From contig CALEYW010000092.1 of NCBI GenBank assembly GCA_937927945.1, positions 1-64,000 on the forward strand: a DNA stretch of 64,000 nt, given 5' to 3'. The translations under genes were made by a program, and so were the position numbers. The notes beneath the pieces were generated by a model. The model had not been told where the DNA came from. It did not search any database and saw only the letters and a program-made list of their open reading frames with translations. Position 1 is the stretch's first letter. Each line of letters opens with the position of its first letter. This DNA comes from an uncultured candidate division WPS-2 bacterium (GTDB lineage Bacteria; Vulcanimicrobiota; Vulcanimicrobiia; Vulcanimicrobiales; Vulcanimicrobiaceae). Shown here in pieces: positions 35,105 through 43,926 of the stretch.

Positions 35105-36712
35105 CTAGGCTTTGATCGCGACCGCCAGCACCTCGGGCGATGCATGCGAGGCGAACTTCTTGAAGTTCTCGGCGAACAGTCCGGCGAGCTTCTTGGCCTG
35201 CGCGTCGTAGGCCGCTTTGTCCGCCCAGGCATTGCGCGGTTTGAGCACGTCGCTCGGGACGTCGGGAATGCCGGCCGGGATGGCGAGGCCGAAGAACGGC
35301 TCGGTCTCGTACGCGACGTCCTCCAAGCGCCCTTCGATCGCGGCGTTGACCATCGCCCGCGTGTATGCGATCTTCATGCGCTTGCCGACGCCGGGTCCGC
35401 CGCCGGTCCAGCCGGTGTTGACGAGCCAGCAGCTCGCCTCGTGCTTGGCGATCCGCTCGCCGAGCAGCTTCGCGTACACGGTCGGATGATGCACCATGAA
35501 CGGCGCGCCGAAGCAGGTCGAGAACGTCGCGGTCGGTTCGGTCACACCGCGTTCCGTGCCGGCAACCTTCGCCGTGTAGCCCGAAAGAAAGTGGTACATC
35601 GCCTGTTCGGGCGAGAGCTTGGCGATCGGCGGCAGGACGCCGAACGCATCGGCGGTCAGCATCACGATCGTCTTGGGGTGCGACTGCACCATCCCGCTCT
35701 TGATGAAGTTCGGCAGGAAGTCGACCGGATAGGCCGAGCGCGTGTTCTCTGTTTTCGCCGCGGAATCGAGGTCGAGCTTGCGCGTCTGCGGATCGTAGAC
35801 GACGTTTTCCAGCACGGTGCCGAAGTGGTGCGAAGCCGCCCAGATCTCCGGCTCGGCCTCCTGCGAGAGCTTGATCAGCTTCGCGTAGCACCCGCCTTCG
35901 AAATTGAACACGCCGTCGGCCGACCAGCCGTGCTCGTCGTCGCCGATCAGCGGCCGGTGCGGATCGGACGAGAGCGTCGTCTTGCCGGTCCCCGAGAGGC
36001 CGAAGAAGATCGCGACGTCGTTGTCCTTGCCGGCGTTCGCCGAGCAATGCATCGAGAGCACGTTGCGCAGCGGCATCAAGTAGTTCATCACGGTGAAGAC
36101 GGACTTCTTGATCTCGCCCGCGTAGCGCGTGCCGCCGATCAGGATCAGCTTGCGGGCGAAGTTCACCAGGACGAAGGTCGACGAGCGGACGCCGTCGCGC
36201 TGCGGGTCGGCGTCGAACTGAGCCGCGTCGATCACGGTGAATTCCGGCACAAACGTTTCCGCCGCGTCATCGGCGTCGTCGATGAACAGGTCGCGCGCGA
36301 AGAGACTGTGCCAGGCGTACTCGGTGACGATGCGCACCGGCAGGCGATAGCGCGGGTCGGCGCCGACGTGGCAGTCGAGCGAGAAGATGTCCTTGCCGGC
36401 GAGATACTCGCCGACGCGCGCGAGCAGCCCGTCGGACACCTTTGCGTCGATCGACTGGTTCGCGCTCCAATCGATATGCGTCTCGCTGCCGGGTTCGCGC
36501 ACGAAGAACTTGTCCTTCGGTGAGCGCCCGGTGTGCTTTCCGGTTTCGACGATCAGCTGGCCGTCAGCGCCGAGGATGCCTTCGCCGCGCCCCAGCGCAT
36601 GCTCGTACAGCTGAGCGACGCTCTGGTTGCGGTACACGGTCCCGACGCCGGACAGTCCCAAGCTGGACAGATGTTCGTCGAAGGACTGCGAAGGATACGG
36701 TAGCGTGAGAAT
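35105..36712 (-). CDS. pckA: Phosphoenolpyruvate carboxykinase (ATP)
   Basis: A 535-residue ATP-dependent PEP carboxykinase, catalysing oxaloacetate + ATP to PEP + CO2 in gluconeogenesis. The kinase-1a loop FFGLSGTGKTTLS (about 238-250), LIGDDEHGW metal site, EGGCYAKLI, and the C-terminal NTGWTGG and RMKIAYTRAM segments are intact. No ATG, GTG or TTG lies where the family begins; an ATT at 36712 is preceded at seven bases by GAGGAG, making ATT the probable start. The alternative is a GTG at 36787 with a 25-residue extension. It fits growth on oxalate or other acids in the same window. Confidence 0.93.
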   Translation of the reverse strand: MLTLPYPSQSFDEHLSSLGLSGVGTVYRNQSVAQLYEHALGRGEGILGADGQLIVETGKHTGRSPKDKFFVREPGSETHIDWSANQSIDAKVSDGLLARVGEYLAGKDIFSLDCHVGADPRYRLPVRIVTEYAWHSLFARDLFIDDADDAAETFVPEFTVIDAAQFDADPQRDGVRSSTFVLVNFARKLILIGGTRYAGEIKKSVFTVMNYLMPLRNVLSMHCSANAGKDNDVAIFFGLSGTGKTTLSSDPHRPLIGDDEHGWSADGVFNFEGGCYAKLIKLSQEAEPEIWAASHHFGTVLENVVYDPQTRKLDLDSAAKTENTRSAYPVDFLPNFIKSGMVQSHPKTIVMLTADAFGVLPPIAKLSPEQAMYHFLSGYTAKVAGTERGVTEPTATFSTCFGAPFMVHHPTVYAKLLGERIAKHEASCWLVNTGWTGGGPGVGKRMKIAYTRAMVNAAIEGRLEDVAYETEPFFGLAIPAGIPDVPSDVLKPRNAWADKAAYDAQAKKLAGLFAENFKKFASHASPEVLAVAIKA

Positions 36713-36725
36713 TGACCTACTCCTC
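36713..36725 (-). promoter_or_regulatory. Ribosome-binding site pointing to an ATT start of pckA
   Basis: On the minus strand GAGGAG (36720-36725) sits seven bases before an ATT codon at 36712 that begins ILTLPYPSQSFDEHL. The spacing is ideal, and no standard start codon occurs within the next part of the conserved protein. It decides the start assignment for pckA. Confidence 0.5.
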
Positions 36726-36805
36726 GGTAGCGGCCCGGGGGAAAAAAGCGAATTTCGCCCGGCGAGCAGCGCTCGCCTCGTTCGCACGCGCCGTCCGGAG
36801 CAAAC

Positions 36806-38062
36806 GTGAGCGGATCCACCTCGGAATTGTTCACCGTCGTTCCGCCCGGCCAGGCGTTCGCCGCCCTTGCGCGGGGTTGTTCCCCGATCGAGAGGACCGA
36901 AATCGTCCCGCTGGGCGAAGCCCTCGGCCGGGTCAACGCCTCGGACGTCTTCGCGGCGGAGACGCTCCCGGCGTTCGCCCGCTCGACGATGGACGGCTAC
37001 GCCGTGCGCTCGGCCGACACGCACGGCGCCTCCGAGCAGTCTCCCGCCTACCTCCAACTGACCGGCGACATCCCGACCGGCACCGTCCCCGCCGTGACGG
37101 TCGTGCCGCGCACCGCCGTCCGCATCCACACCGGCGCCATGCTTCCCCAAGGCGCCGATGCCGTCGTCATGGTGGAGGACACCAACCTGCATGGCCCCGA
37201 GGTCGAAGTGCTGGCCGCGGCGGCGCACGGCGAGAACGTCCTCACGATCGGTGAGGATGTGGTCCGCGGCGCACTGGCGATTCCGGCCGGCCGGCGGCTG
37301 CGCCCGGCGGACCTGGGCGGCCTCGCCGCGCTCGGCATCACCGCGGTCGCGGTCCGCGCCCGGCCGCGGATCGCGATTCTCTCGACCGGCGACGAGGTCG
37401 TCCCGGTCGCCGCCGCGCCGGCGCCGGCGCAGGTGCGCGACGTGAACGCGACGACCGTCGCCGCGACGGTGGAGCGCGCCGGCGGGATCGCCGTGCAGTG
37501 CGGGATCGCGCCGGACGATGAGCGCGCGCTGCTCGCCGCGGCGCGCGCCGGGCTCGAGGGAGCCGATGCGCTCGTCCTCTCGGCCGGATCGTCGGTCTCC
37601 GTGCGCGATCTCACCGGTCGGATCGTGGAGGCGCTCGGCCCGCCTGGAATCTTAGCGCACGGTATCGCGATCAAGCCGGGAAAGCCGACGGTCATCGCGG
37701 TGTGCCGCGCGAAGCCCGTCGTCGGCTTGCCGGGAAATCCCGCCAGCGCTCTGGTCGTCGCCTGGCGCATCGTACGCCCGCTGGTGCGGCACCTTGGCGG
37801 AGAGGCCGTCGACGACGACGCGTTCGGCGACGAACGCGAAGTCGACGCGCTGCTCGACCTCTCCGTGCCGTCACGGCCCGGACGCGAAGACTACGTGCCG
37901 TGCACGCTCGAACGCGACGCCGCCGGTGCGCTGCGCGCGACGCCGGTCTTCGGCGCGTCGAACTTGATCTTCACGCTCGTGCGGGCCGACGCGCTGATCG
38001 CCGTCCCGCTCGATCGCAGCGGTCTGGCGGCCGGCGAACGGGTGCGGGTGATCGTGCCGTGA
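36806..38062 (+). CDS. moeA: Molybdopterin molybdenumtransferase MoeA
   Basis: A 418-residue MoeA protein, which inserts molybdate or tungstate into adenylylated molybdopterin. Family motifs: AFARSTMDGYAVRSAD, GAMLPQGADAVVMVED, IAILSTGDEVV, NATTVAATVERAGG and GLPGNPASALV. Domains I-IV are complete. The start is GTG with GGAG seven bases before. It is the first gene of a four-gene run moeA - moeA/PBP - moaD - aor joined by overlaps, so it probably serves the oxidoreductase in that run. Confidence 0.92.
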   Translation: MSGSTSELFTVVPPGQAFAALARGCSPIERTEIVPLGEALGRVNASDVFAAETLPAFARSTMDGYAVRSADTHGASEQSPAYLQLTGDIPTGTVPAVTVVPRTAVRIHTGAMLPQGADAVVMVEDTNLHGPEVEVLAAAAHGENVLTIGEDVVRGALAIPAGRRLRPADLGGLAALGITAVAVRARPRIAILSTGDEVVPVAAAPAPAQVRDVNATTVAATVERAGGIAVQCGIAPDDERALLAAARAGLEGADALVLSAGSSVSVRDLTGRIVEALGPPGILAHGIAIKPGKPTVIAVCRAKPVVGLPGNPASALVVAWRIVRPLVRHLGGEAVDDDAFGDEREVDALLDLSVPSRPGREDYVPCTLERDAAGALRATPVFGASNLIFTLVRADALIAVPLDRSGLAAGERVRVIVP

Positions 38063-40026
38063 CGACGCCCGAAGCAACATCCGCCCGCAACGTTTTCCTG
38101 CACGACGTCCCGCTCGACGACGCGCGCGCACGCTTCGACGCGGCGCTGCTCGCGGGCGGCGTCGATGCGCGCGGCGGCGCGACCGAGACGCTGGCGCTCG
38201 CCGATGCGCTCGAGCGGGTGACGGCGCGGGCCGTGATCGCGCGCTTGTCGTCGCCGCACTATCACGCGTGCGCGATGGACGGAATCGCCGTTCTGGCCGC
38301 CGGCACGGCCGGCGCGCTGGAAACCGCGCCGCTCGAACTTGCCGCGGCCGAAGCGATCGTCGTCGACACCGGCGACCCGCTGCCCGACGGGTTCGACGCG
38401 GTGATCCCGATCGAGCTGATCGAACCGCGCGCCGGCGGTGCGGTCGCGATCCGCGCGTCGGTCGCCCCCTTCGAACACGTGCGTGCGATCGGCGAAGACG
38501 TCGTCGCGGGCGACGTCGTCGTGCCGGCGTTCCGCCGGCTGCGAGCGGCCGATCTGGCGGCGTGCGCGGCCGCCGGCATCGCGCAGGTCGACGTCGTGCG
38601 CCGGCCGCGGGTCGCGATCCTCACCACGGGCGACGAGCTGGTCGACGTGACCGTCGACGCGCCGCCGCCCGGCGCGATCCTCGATTCCAACGCCGTGCTG
38701 CTCGCGGCGTGCGTGCGCGAATACGGCGGCACCCTCACCTTGACGATGCGCGTCCCGGACGTCGAGGACGTCCTCGTCGCGGCCGTGGCGCGCGCCATCG
38801 CCGCGAGCGACGTCGTCATCGTGAACGCCGGCTCGTCGGCCGGTCGCGACGATCACACCTCGCGCGCCTTCAGCCGGTTCGGCGACGTGGTCGTGCACGG
38901 CGTCGCAATTCGACCGGGCCATCCGCTCGTGCTCGCCGTCGCGCGCGAAGCGCGCGTGCCGCTGCTCGGTATCCCCGGCTATCCCGTCAGCGCAGCGATC
39001 TGCGCGGACTTGTTTTTGCGGCCGCTGCTCGAACGGCTCGGCCATCGTGAGCCGGCGGACGTTCAAGAGATCGAGGTCGAACTCGCGCGCAAGCTGTTCT
39101 CGCCGCTCGGTGAAGACGAATTCGTACGAGCGGTCGCGGCGCGCGTCGACGGACGGCTCGTCGCCACGCCGCTGCGCCGCGGCGCCGGCGTGATCACCTC
39201 GCTCTCGCGCGCCAACGTGCTGATCACCGTGCCGCGCTTCAGCGAAGGCGCCGCAGCCGGTGCGCGCGTGCGCGCGCGTGCGCTGCGCCCGCTCGGCGCG
39301 ATCGAGCGAACGCTGCTCGCCATCGGCAGTCACGACGTCGCGCTCGATCTGCTGGCGGGACGGCTGGCCGCGCTCGGGATCGAGCTGGTGTCGGCGCACG
39401 TCGGCAGCATCGCCGGCCTCGTCGCGCTGCGCGACGGCGCCGCGCATCTGGCTGGAACGCACGTCCTCGATCCGCCGAGCGGAACGTACAACGACGTCGC
39501 CGTGCGCCGCTACGGGCCTGGGGTCCCCGTCGCGCTCGTGCGCTTGGCCGAACGCGAACAAGGGATCGTCGTCGCGCCGGGCAATCCGCTCGCGATCCGA
39601 ACGCTCGCCGACGTTGCCGCGCGCGGCGCCCGCTACGTGAACCGCCAGCGCGACGCCGGCACCCGCATCCTGCTCGACGCGCTGCTCGCGCGGGAAGGCG
39701 TCGCCGCGCAATCGCTCGCCGGCTACGATCGCATCGAGTTCTCGCATCTCGCGGTCGCGCAGCTAGTTGCCAACGGCAGCGCCGATGCGGGCTTGGCGAT
39801 TCGCGCCGCGGCGCAAGCGTTCGGTCTGGGGTTCGTTTCCGTCGCGTTCGAGCCGTACGACCTGGCGCTTCCGGCGGCGTCGCTCGACGAGCCGCGCATC
39901 GCGGCGCTGCTCGGGATCCTGCGCGATCCGGCCTTCGGCGCCGACGTCGAACGCTTGGGCGGCTACGACACGACGGCGGCCGGATCCGTGCGCATCGTCG
40001 AGCCGCAACCGCCGGGTGCGTCGTGA
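38059..40026 (+). CDS. MoeA fused to a periplasmic-binding-protein-like domain
   Basis: A 655-residue fusion. Residues 1-about 400 form a second MoeA (HYHACAMDGIAVLAAG, GDPLPDGFDAVIPIE, ILTTGDELVDV, GIPGYPVSAAI). The remainder is a PBP-like domain (LLAIGSHDVALDLLAGRLAAL, LDPPSGTYNDVAV, NRQRDAGTRILLDALL, FSHLAVAQLVANGSADAG), as in the known MoeA/LysR-substrate-type fusions that are thought to sense molybdate or tungstate. Having it next to a normal MoeA suggests that the two share molybdate/tungstate selection. The start overlaps the previous stop (GTGA). Confidence 0.88.
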   Translation: MTTPEATSARNVFLHDVPLDDARARFDAALLAGGVDARGGATETLALADALERVTARAVIARLSSPHYHACAMDGIAVLAAGTAGALETAPLELAAAEAIVVDTGDPLPDGFDAVIPIELIEPRAGGAVAIRASVAPFEHVRAIGEDVVAGDVVVPAFRRLRAADLAACAAAGIAQVDVVRRPRVAILTTGDELVDVTVDAPPPGAILDSNAVLLAACVREYGGTLTLTMRVPDVEDVLVAAVARAIAASDVVIVNAGSSAGRDDHTSRAFSRFGDVVVHGVAIRPGHPLVLAVAREARVPLLGIPGYPVSAAICADLFLRPLLERLGHREPADVQEIEVELARKLFSPLGEDEFVRAVAARVDGRLVATPLRRGAGVITSLSRANVLITVPRFSEGAAAGARVRARALRPLGAIERTLLAIGSHDVALDLLAGRLAALGIELVSAHVGSIAGLVALRDGAAHLAGTHVLDPPSGTYNDVAVRRYGPGVPVALVRLAEREQGIVVAPGNPLAIRTLADVAARGARYVNRQRDAGTRILLDALLAREGVAAQSLAGYDRIEFSHLAVAQLVANGSADAGLAIRAAAQAFGLGFVSVAFEPYDLALPAASLDEPRIAALLGILRDPAFGADVERLGGYDTTAAGSVRIVEPQPPGAS

Positions 40027-40292
40027 CGGTCGAACTGTTCGGAATGTCACGCGCGCTGGCGGGACGGCCGACCGTTACGCTTGCCGTCGAAGGGACCGTC
40101 GACTACGCGGGATTCGTGCGCGCGTTGGCGGACGCGGTCCCCGCCCTGGTTCCGGATGTGATCGTGCCGGCGCGCGATGCGCTGGTCGAGCCGAACCTGC
40201 TGCTGCTCGACGGGCGGCGCGCGCCGCGCGGCGGCGAGCGCTTCGGCGCCGACGACCTTCCGTGCGTGCTCTTCCTGGCGAGCGGCGGATGA
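40023..40292 (+). CDS. MoaD/ThiS-like sulfur carrier
   Basis: An 89-residue ubiquitin-fold protein with the start MTVELFGMSRALAG and an end in Gly-Gly (ASGG), the site that is thiocarboxylated. It may donate sulfur to molybdopterin for the adjacent oxidoreductase. Overlaps by four bases with the genes on both sides. No MoaE or MoeB partner is present in the window. Confidence 0.8.
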   Translation: MTVELFGMSRALAGRPTVTLAVEGTVDYAGFVRALADAVPALVPDVIVPARDALVEPNLLLLDGRRAPRGGERFGADDLPCVLFLASGG

Positions 40293-42085
40293 CATACGCC
40301 GGCCCGCGCGATCTGCTCGAGATCGACTTGAGCGAGCGCACGGCGCGGCGCGCCGCGCTCGACGACGCGGTGTTCGCCGACGCGCTCGGTGGCGTCGGCT
40401 TGGCGGTTCGCCTCATCGACGAGCGCGTGCACGGACCGCTCGACCCGCTCGGCGCGCTCAACCCGATCGTCTTCGCCGCGGGACCGTTCGCGTCGACGCC
40501 GGTGCCGGCGGCCAACAAGCACGCGCTGGCGACGATCTCGCCGCTGACCGGCTTGCTGAACGAAGGCCTCTCGTCCAGCCACTTCTCCGCCGTCTTGCGG
40601 CGCTGCGGTCTCGCCGCGATCGTGGTGACCGGTATCGCGGACGATTGGACCACCGTCGTCATCGAAAGCGGAACCGTGCGCTTCGAAGACGCCGCGCCGC
40701 TGGTCGGGCGTTCGGCCCGCGAGACGACGCGCGCGCTGCGCGAGAGCTATGGCGATCGCTCGGTGCGCGTGTGCGCGATCGGCGTCGCCGGCGAACGCGG
40801 CGTGCGCTACGCGGCGGTGGAGAACGACGGCCGCCAGGCGGGACGCGGCGGCACGGGCGCCGTGTTCGGAGCGAAGCGGCTCAAAGCCGTCGTGCTGCGC
40901 GGCCGCGGCGAGGTGCGCATCGCGGATCCAGAACGCACCGCGACGATCTCGGCGGCGCTGCGCGAACGCGCCGTCGGGCCGAAAACCGCGAAATATCGGG
41001 TGCTCGGGACCGGCGCGAACCTGCGCGTGCTGCAGCGCATGGGACAGCTGCCGACCCGCAACTTCACCGCTGCGACGTTCGAGGGGGCGGAGCGCGTCAC
41101 GCCGGAGCGCGCCCGCGAATCGCGCGGCTCGTACCTCGAGCTGCGGGCCGGCTGCGCGGGCTGCCCCGTGCAGTGTGAGCACCTGTACGTGCGCAAAGAC
41201 CGTGACCGCCGCTCCGCCGCGGCGAGCGAGTACGAATCGGTGTGGGCCTTCGGGCCGAACTGCGGCGTCGACGATCTCGATGCGGTGCTCGACGCGATTG
41301 GTCTCTGCGACGAGCTCGGACTCGACACGATCTCCGCCGGCTCCGCGATCGCGTTCGCGATGGAGTGCGCCGAACACGGGTTGATCGCGCACGATGCGTT
41401 CGGCCCGGAACTGCGCTTCGGCAACGGTGCCGTGCTCGTCCCGGCGATCGAAGCGATCGCGCAGCGCCGCGGGCTCGGCGACGTGCTCGCCGACGGCGTC
41501 CGCGCCGCGTCGGAACGGATCGGCGGCGGCGCCGAGCGCTTCGCGATGCACGCCAAAGGCTTGGAACTGCCGGGCTACGAACCGCGCACGCTGCCGACGT
41601 ATGCGCTCGGGCTCTCCACGTGCACGCGCGGCGCTTGCCACAATCGCGCGGCGACCTACGATCGCGACCTGCGCAACCCGAGCGAGGAGCGTGCTGATGC
41701 GGAACGCGCGCGTGACGCGATCGAAGCCGAGGATCGCGCCGTTGCGTGGGACAGCCTCGTGCTGTGCAAGTTCGTGCGCGACTGCTTCGAGGATTTCGAA
41801 ACCGAAGCGTCCGCGCTGTGGAGTGCCGTGAGCGGCGTTCCGCTCGACGCGCGCGGTCTGCGCGAGGCCGCGCAGCGCACGTGGGAACGCAAGCGCGCGA
41901 TCAACGCGCGGCTCGGCTGGACGCCGGCCGACGACATCTTACCCGAGCGATTCTTCGCCGAGCCGATCCCGGCCGGCTCGAACGCCGGCCGGCGGATCGA
42001 TCCGGAGCGACTGGCCGAACTGCGGGCGACCTACGAGGCGCTGCGCCGGCAAGCGGGGGCCGCCGTCCCTGTCGGCCAAGCCTAG
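40289..42085 (+). CDS. Aldehyde:ferredoxin oxidoreductase family protein
   Basis: A 598-residue tungsten- or molybdenum-bispyranopterin enzyme of the AOR family. N-terminal domain: LLEIDLSERTARR and FAAGPFASTPVPAANKHALATISP. The 4Fe-4S ligands are Cys289, Cys292 and Cys296 (GCAGCPVQC) with Cys493 near the end (LVLCKF). Pterin-binding YAAVENDGRQAGRGGTGAVFG is intact. The family oxidises aldehydes to acids and passes electrons to ferredoxin, mostly in anaerobes. The substrate is unknown. It is the last of the four-gene cofactor/enzyme operon. Confidence 0.9.
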   Translation: MTYAGPRDLLEIDLSERTARRAALDDAVFADALGGVGLAVRLIDERVHGPLDPLGALNPIVFAAGPFASTPVPAANKHALATISPLTGLLNEGLSSSHFSAVLRRCGLAAIVVTGIADDWTTVVIESGTVRFEDAAPLVGRSARETTRALRESYGDRSVRVCAIGVAGERGVRYAAVENDGRQAGRGGTGAVFGAKRLKAVVLRGRGEVRIADPERTATISAALRERAVGPKTAKYRVLGTGANLRVLQRMGQLPTRNFTAATFEGAERVTPERARESRGSYLELRAGCAGCPVQCEHLYVRKDRDRRSAAASEYESVWAFGPNCGVDDLDAVLDAIGLCDELGLDTISAGSAIAFAMECAEHGLIAHDAFGPELRFGNGAVLVPAIEAIAQRRGLGDVLADGVRAASERIGGGAERFAMHAKGLELPGYEPRTLPTYALGLSTCTRGACHNRAATYDRDLRNPSEERADAERARDAIEAEDRAVAWDSLVLCKFVRDCFEDFETEASALWSAVSGVPLDARGLREAAQRTWERKRAINARLGWTPADDILPERFFAEPIPAGSNAGRRIDPERLAELRATYEALRRQAGAAVPVGQA

Positions 42086-42088
42086 GGA

Positions 42089-42748
42089 GTGCCCGGGAGC
42101 TCGCCGCGTCCGCCCCACTCTGGTGTCGCGCCCAACCGGCGCGTCTATCCGCGCCGGCGCGTGACTTTTCCGGCGACCTACACGGTCGACGGCCGAACGG
42201 CGCAGCCCGCCTACGGCCTCGATTTCGGCGGCGGCGGCCTGCAGCTGCTCACCCGGGAACCACTCACGGCCGGGCGCGGAGCGGTCGAAGTCACCGTTAT
42301 CCTCAGCGGGCGCCGCGTGCGCATTGCGGCGATGCGGGCGTGGACCGATTCGATCGACTCGCCGCAGGGCCGGCGCTTTCGTCACGGCCTGCGGCTCAAA
42401 ACGATGGCCGACGGCGACTGGGACTACCTGATGCGCCTTTCGGTCGAAGGCGATGCGAACATCTCGCCGGGCCGGGTGCTGACCCCGGGGCTGCGCGACA
42501 GCCTGCTCTCGGTGGAGAAGCAGCACCGCATCGCCGAAGCACTGGCGGAAGAAGGCCGACTCACCTACCACCGCGGCCGCAAGCTGCCGCTGATCGAATA
42601 CGCTTTTGAGGGCTACACCATGCGCCTTGGCACGCGCTACTACGTGCTCAACGTGCGCAGCAAAGTGGTCGACGGCTCCGACGTGCACGAATATCGCACC
42701 CGCGTCCTCGCTGCGATCGAAACCGAGGGTGTGCGCATCATCGAGTGA
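42089..42748 (+). CDS. PilZ-domain protein
   Basis: A 219-residue protein whose first 110 residues are a PilZ domain, the c-di-GMP receptor fold: RRVYPRRRVTFPATY holds the RxxxR arginines and DFGGGGLQL replaces the usual D/N-x-S-x-x-G. The C-terminal half is a separate helical domain (LRDSLLSVEKQHRIAEAL, RTRVLAAIETEG). Having it a short way from the pilus genes suggests c-di-GMP control of motility or surface behaviour; inference. GTG start three bases after the AOR stop. Confidence 0.7.
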   Translation: MPGSSPRPPHSGVAPNRRVYPRRRVTFPATYTVDGRTAQPAYGLDFGGGGLQLLTREPLTAGRGAVEVTVILSGRRVRIAAMRAWTDSIDSPQGRRFRHGLRLKTMADGDWDYLMRLSVEGDANISPGRVLTPGLRDSLLSVEKQHRIAEALAEEGRLTYHRGRKLPLIEYAFEGYTMRLGTRYYVLNVRSKVVDGSDVHEYRTRVLAAIETEGVRIIE

Positions 42749-42761
42749 GAACGTCGCGCGA

Positions 42762-43907
42762 ATGCGCCGAACGATCGCTCTTCTCGCCGCGCTCGCTTGC
42801 GGCATGCTGCCGGCCGAAGCGCGCTCACCCGTCGCGATCGGACGCTTTCCGAGCGGTACGGTCGACGGGATAACCGATGTTCCCGGCGTGCGCGTCGCCC
42901 ACGTGACGAAGATCGAAGGAACCGACGTGCGCACCGGCGCGACCGCGATCGTGCCGAACGCGGACACCTGGAACGATCGCGTCGCGGCCGCGACGTTCGA
43001 TCTCAACGGCAACGGCGAGATGACGGGCGCGCATTGGGTGAACCAAGCCGGCTTCCTCGAAGTGCCGATCGTATTGACCGACACGCTGGACGTCGGCCGG
43101 GCCGACGACGGCGTCGTGTCGTGGCTGATTGCCAAGCACCCGCAGATCGGGCGGGCCGACGACGTTCCGCTGCCGGTCGTCGCCGAGTGCGACGACCAGG
43201 CACTCAACGACATCCAGCGCCGTGCGGTCCGCGCCGAGGACGTCGTCGCGATGCTCGACGCCGCCAAGGACGGCGATTTCCCACGCGGCAACGTCGGCGC
43301 CGGAACCGGAATGATCGGATTCGGTCTCGCCGCGGGGATCGGCTCGGCCTCGCGAGTGCTCCCGAAGAACCTCGGCGGCTACACGCTCGGCGTGCTGGTG
43401 AACGTCAACATCGGCTCCCAGCCGCGGGACACGTTGCGCATCGACGGCGTTCCGGTCGGCCGCGCGCTTGCGGGCGAGCTGAAGCCGGTCTTCCCGCGCC
43501 GCGCCGGCTACGTGGCGCCGGTGCGCGGCCGCGCCGCGGACGGCAGCATCATCATCGTCGTCGCGACCGACGCGCCGTTCGATTACGCTCGGCTGCGCGA
43601 CATCGCGAAGCGCGCGACGATGGGTCTGGCGCGCACCGGTTCGACCTCGCGCGTCTCGAGCGGCGATCTGTTTCTGGCGTTCTCGACGACGCATCGCTAT
43701 CCGCGCGACGGCGGGATCGCCGGTCCCGCGGTGGAGACCGATGAAGGCCGCATCAACGCGCTGTTCGAGGCGACCGCCGACGCGACCGAAGCGGCGGTCG
43801 ACGACGCGCTGTTCAGCGCGCACACGGTCACCGGCCGCGGCGGCGTGACGGTCTTCAACTTGCCCTACGAGCGCGTGCGCCCGCTGCTCGCCCGCCCCGC
43901 CCCGTAG
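42762..43907 (+). CDS. P1-family aminopeptidase/amidase, exported (DmpA-like)
   Basis: A 381-residue member of the P1 (DmpA) family of self-processing N-terminal nucleophile peptidases. A signal peptide of about 20 residues ends near EARS. Family motifs: GITDVPGVRVAHVT, GNVGAGTGMIGFG, and the processing site ADG-Ser262-IIIVVATDAPF, where the chain is cut to free the nucleophilic Ser. Such enzymes trim D- or L-amino acids from peptides or amides. It is 13 bases after the PilZ gene, perhaps co-transcribed. Confidence 0.85.
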   Translation: MRRTIALLAALACGMLPAEARSPVAIGRFPSGTVDGITDVPGVRVAHVTKIEGTDVRTGATAIVPNADTWNDRVAAATFDLNGNGEMTGAHWVNQAGFLEVPIVLTDTLDVGRADDGVVSWLIAKHPQIGRADDVPLPVVAECDDQALNDIQRRAVRAEDVVAMLDAAKDGDFPRGNVGAGTGMIGFGLAAGIGSASRVLPKNLGGYTLGVLVNVNIGSQPRDTLRIDGVPVGRALAGELKPVFPRRAGYVAPVRGRAADGSIIIVVATDAPFDYARLRDIAKRATMGLARTGSTSRVSSGDLFLAFSTTHRYPRDGGIAGPAVETDEGRINALFEATADATEAAVDDALFSAHTVTGRGGVTVFNLPYERVRPLLARPAP

Positions 43908-43926
43908 AGCGCCGCTTGCTGCTGGT

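Noticed and set aside
37891..39747. 618-codon minus-strand frame over the MoeA fusion
   Set aside because: Arg/Asp/His-biased antisense shadow of well-conserved genes.
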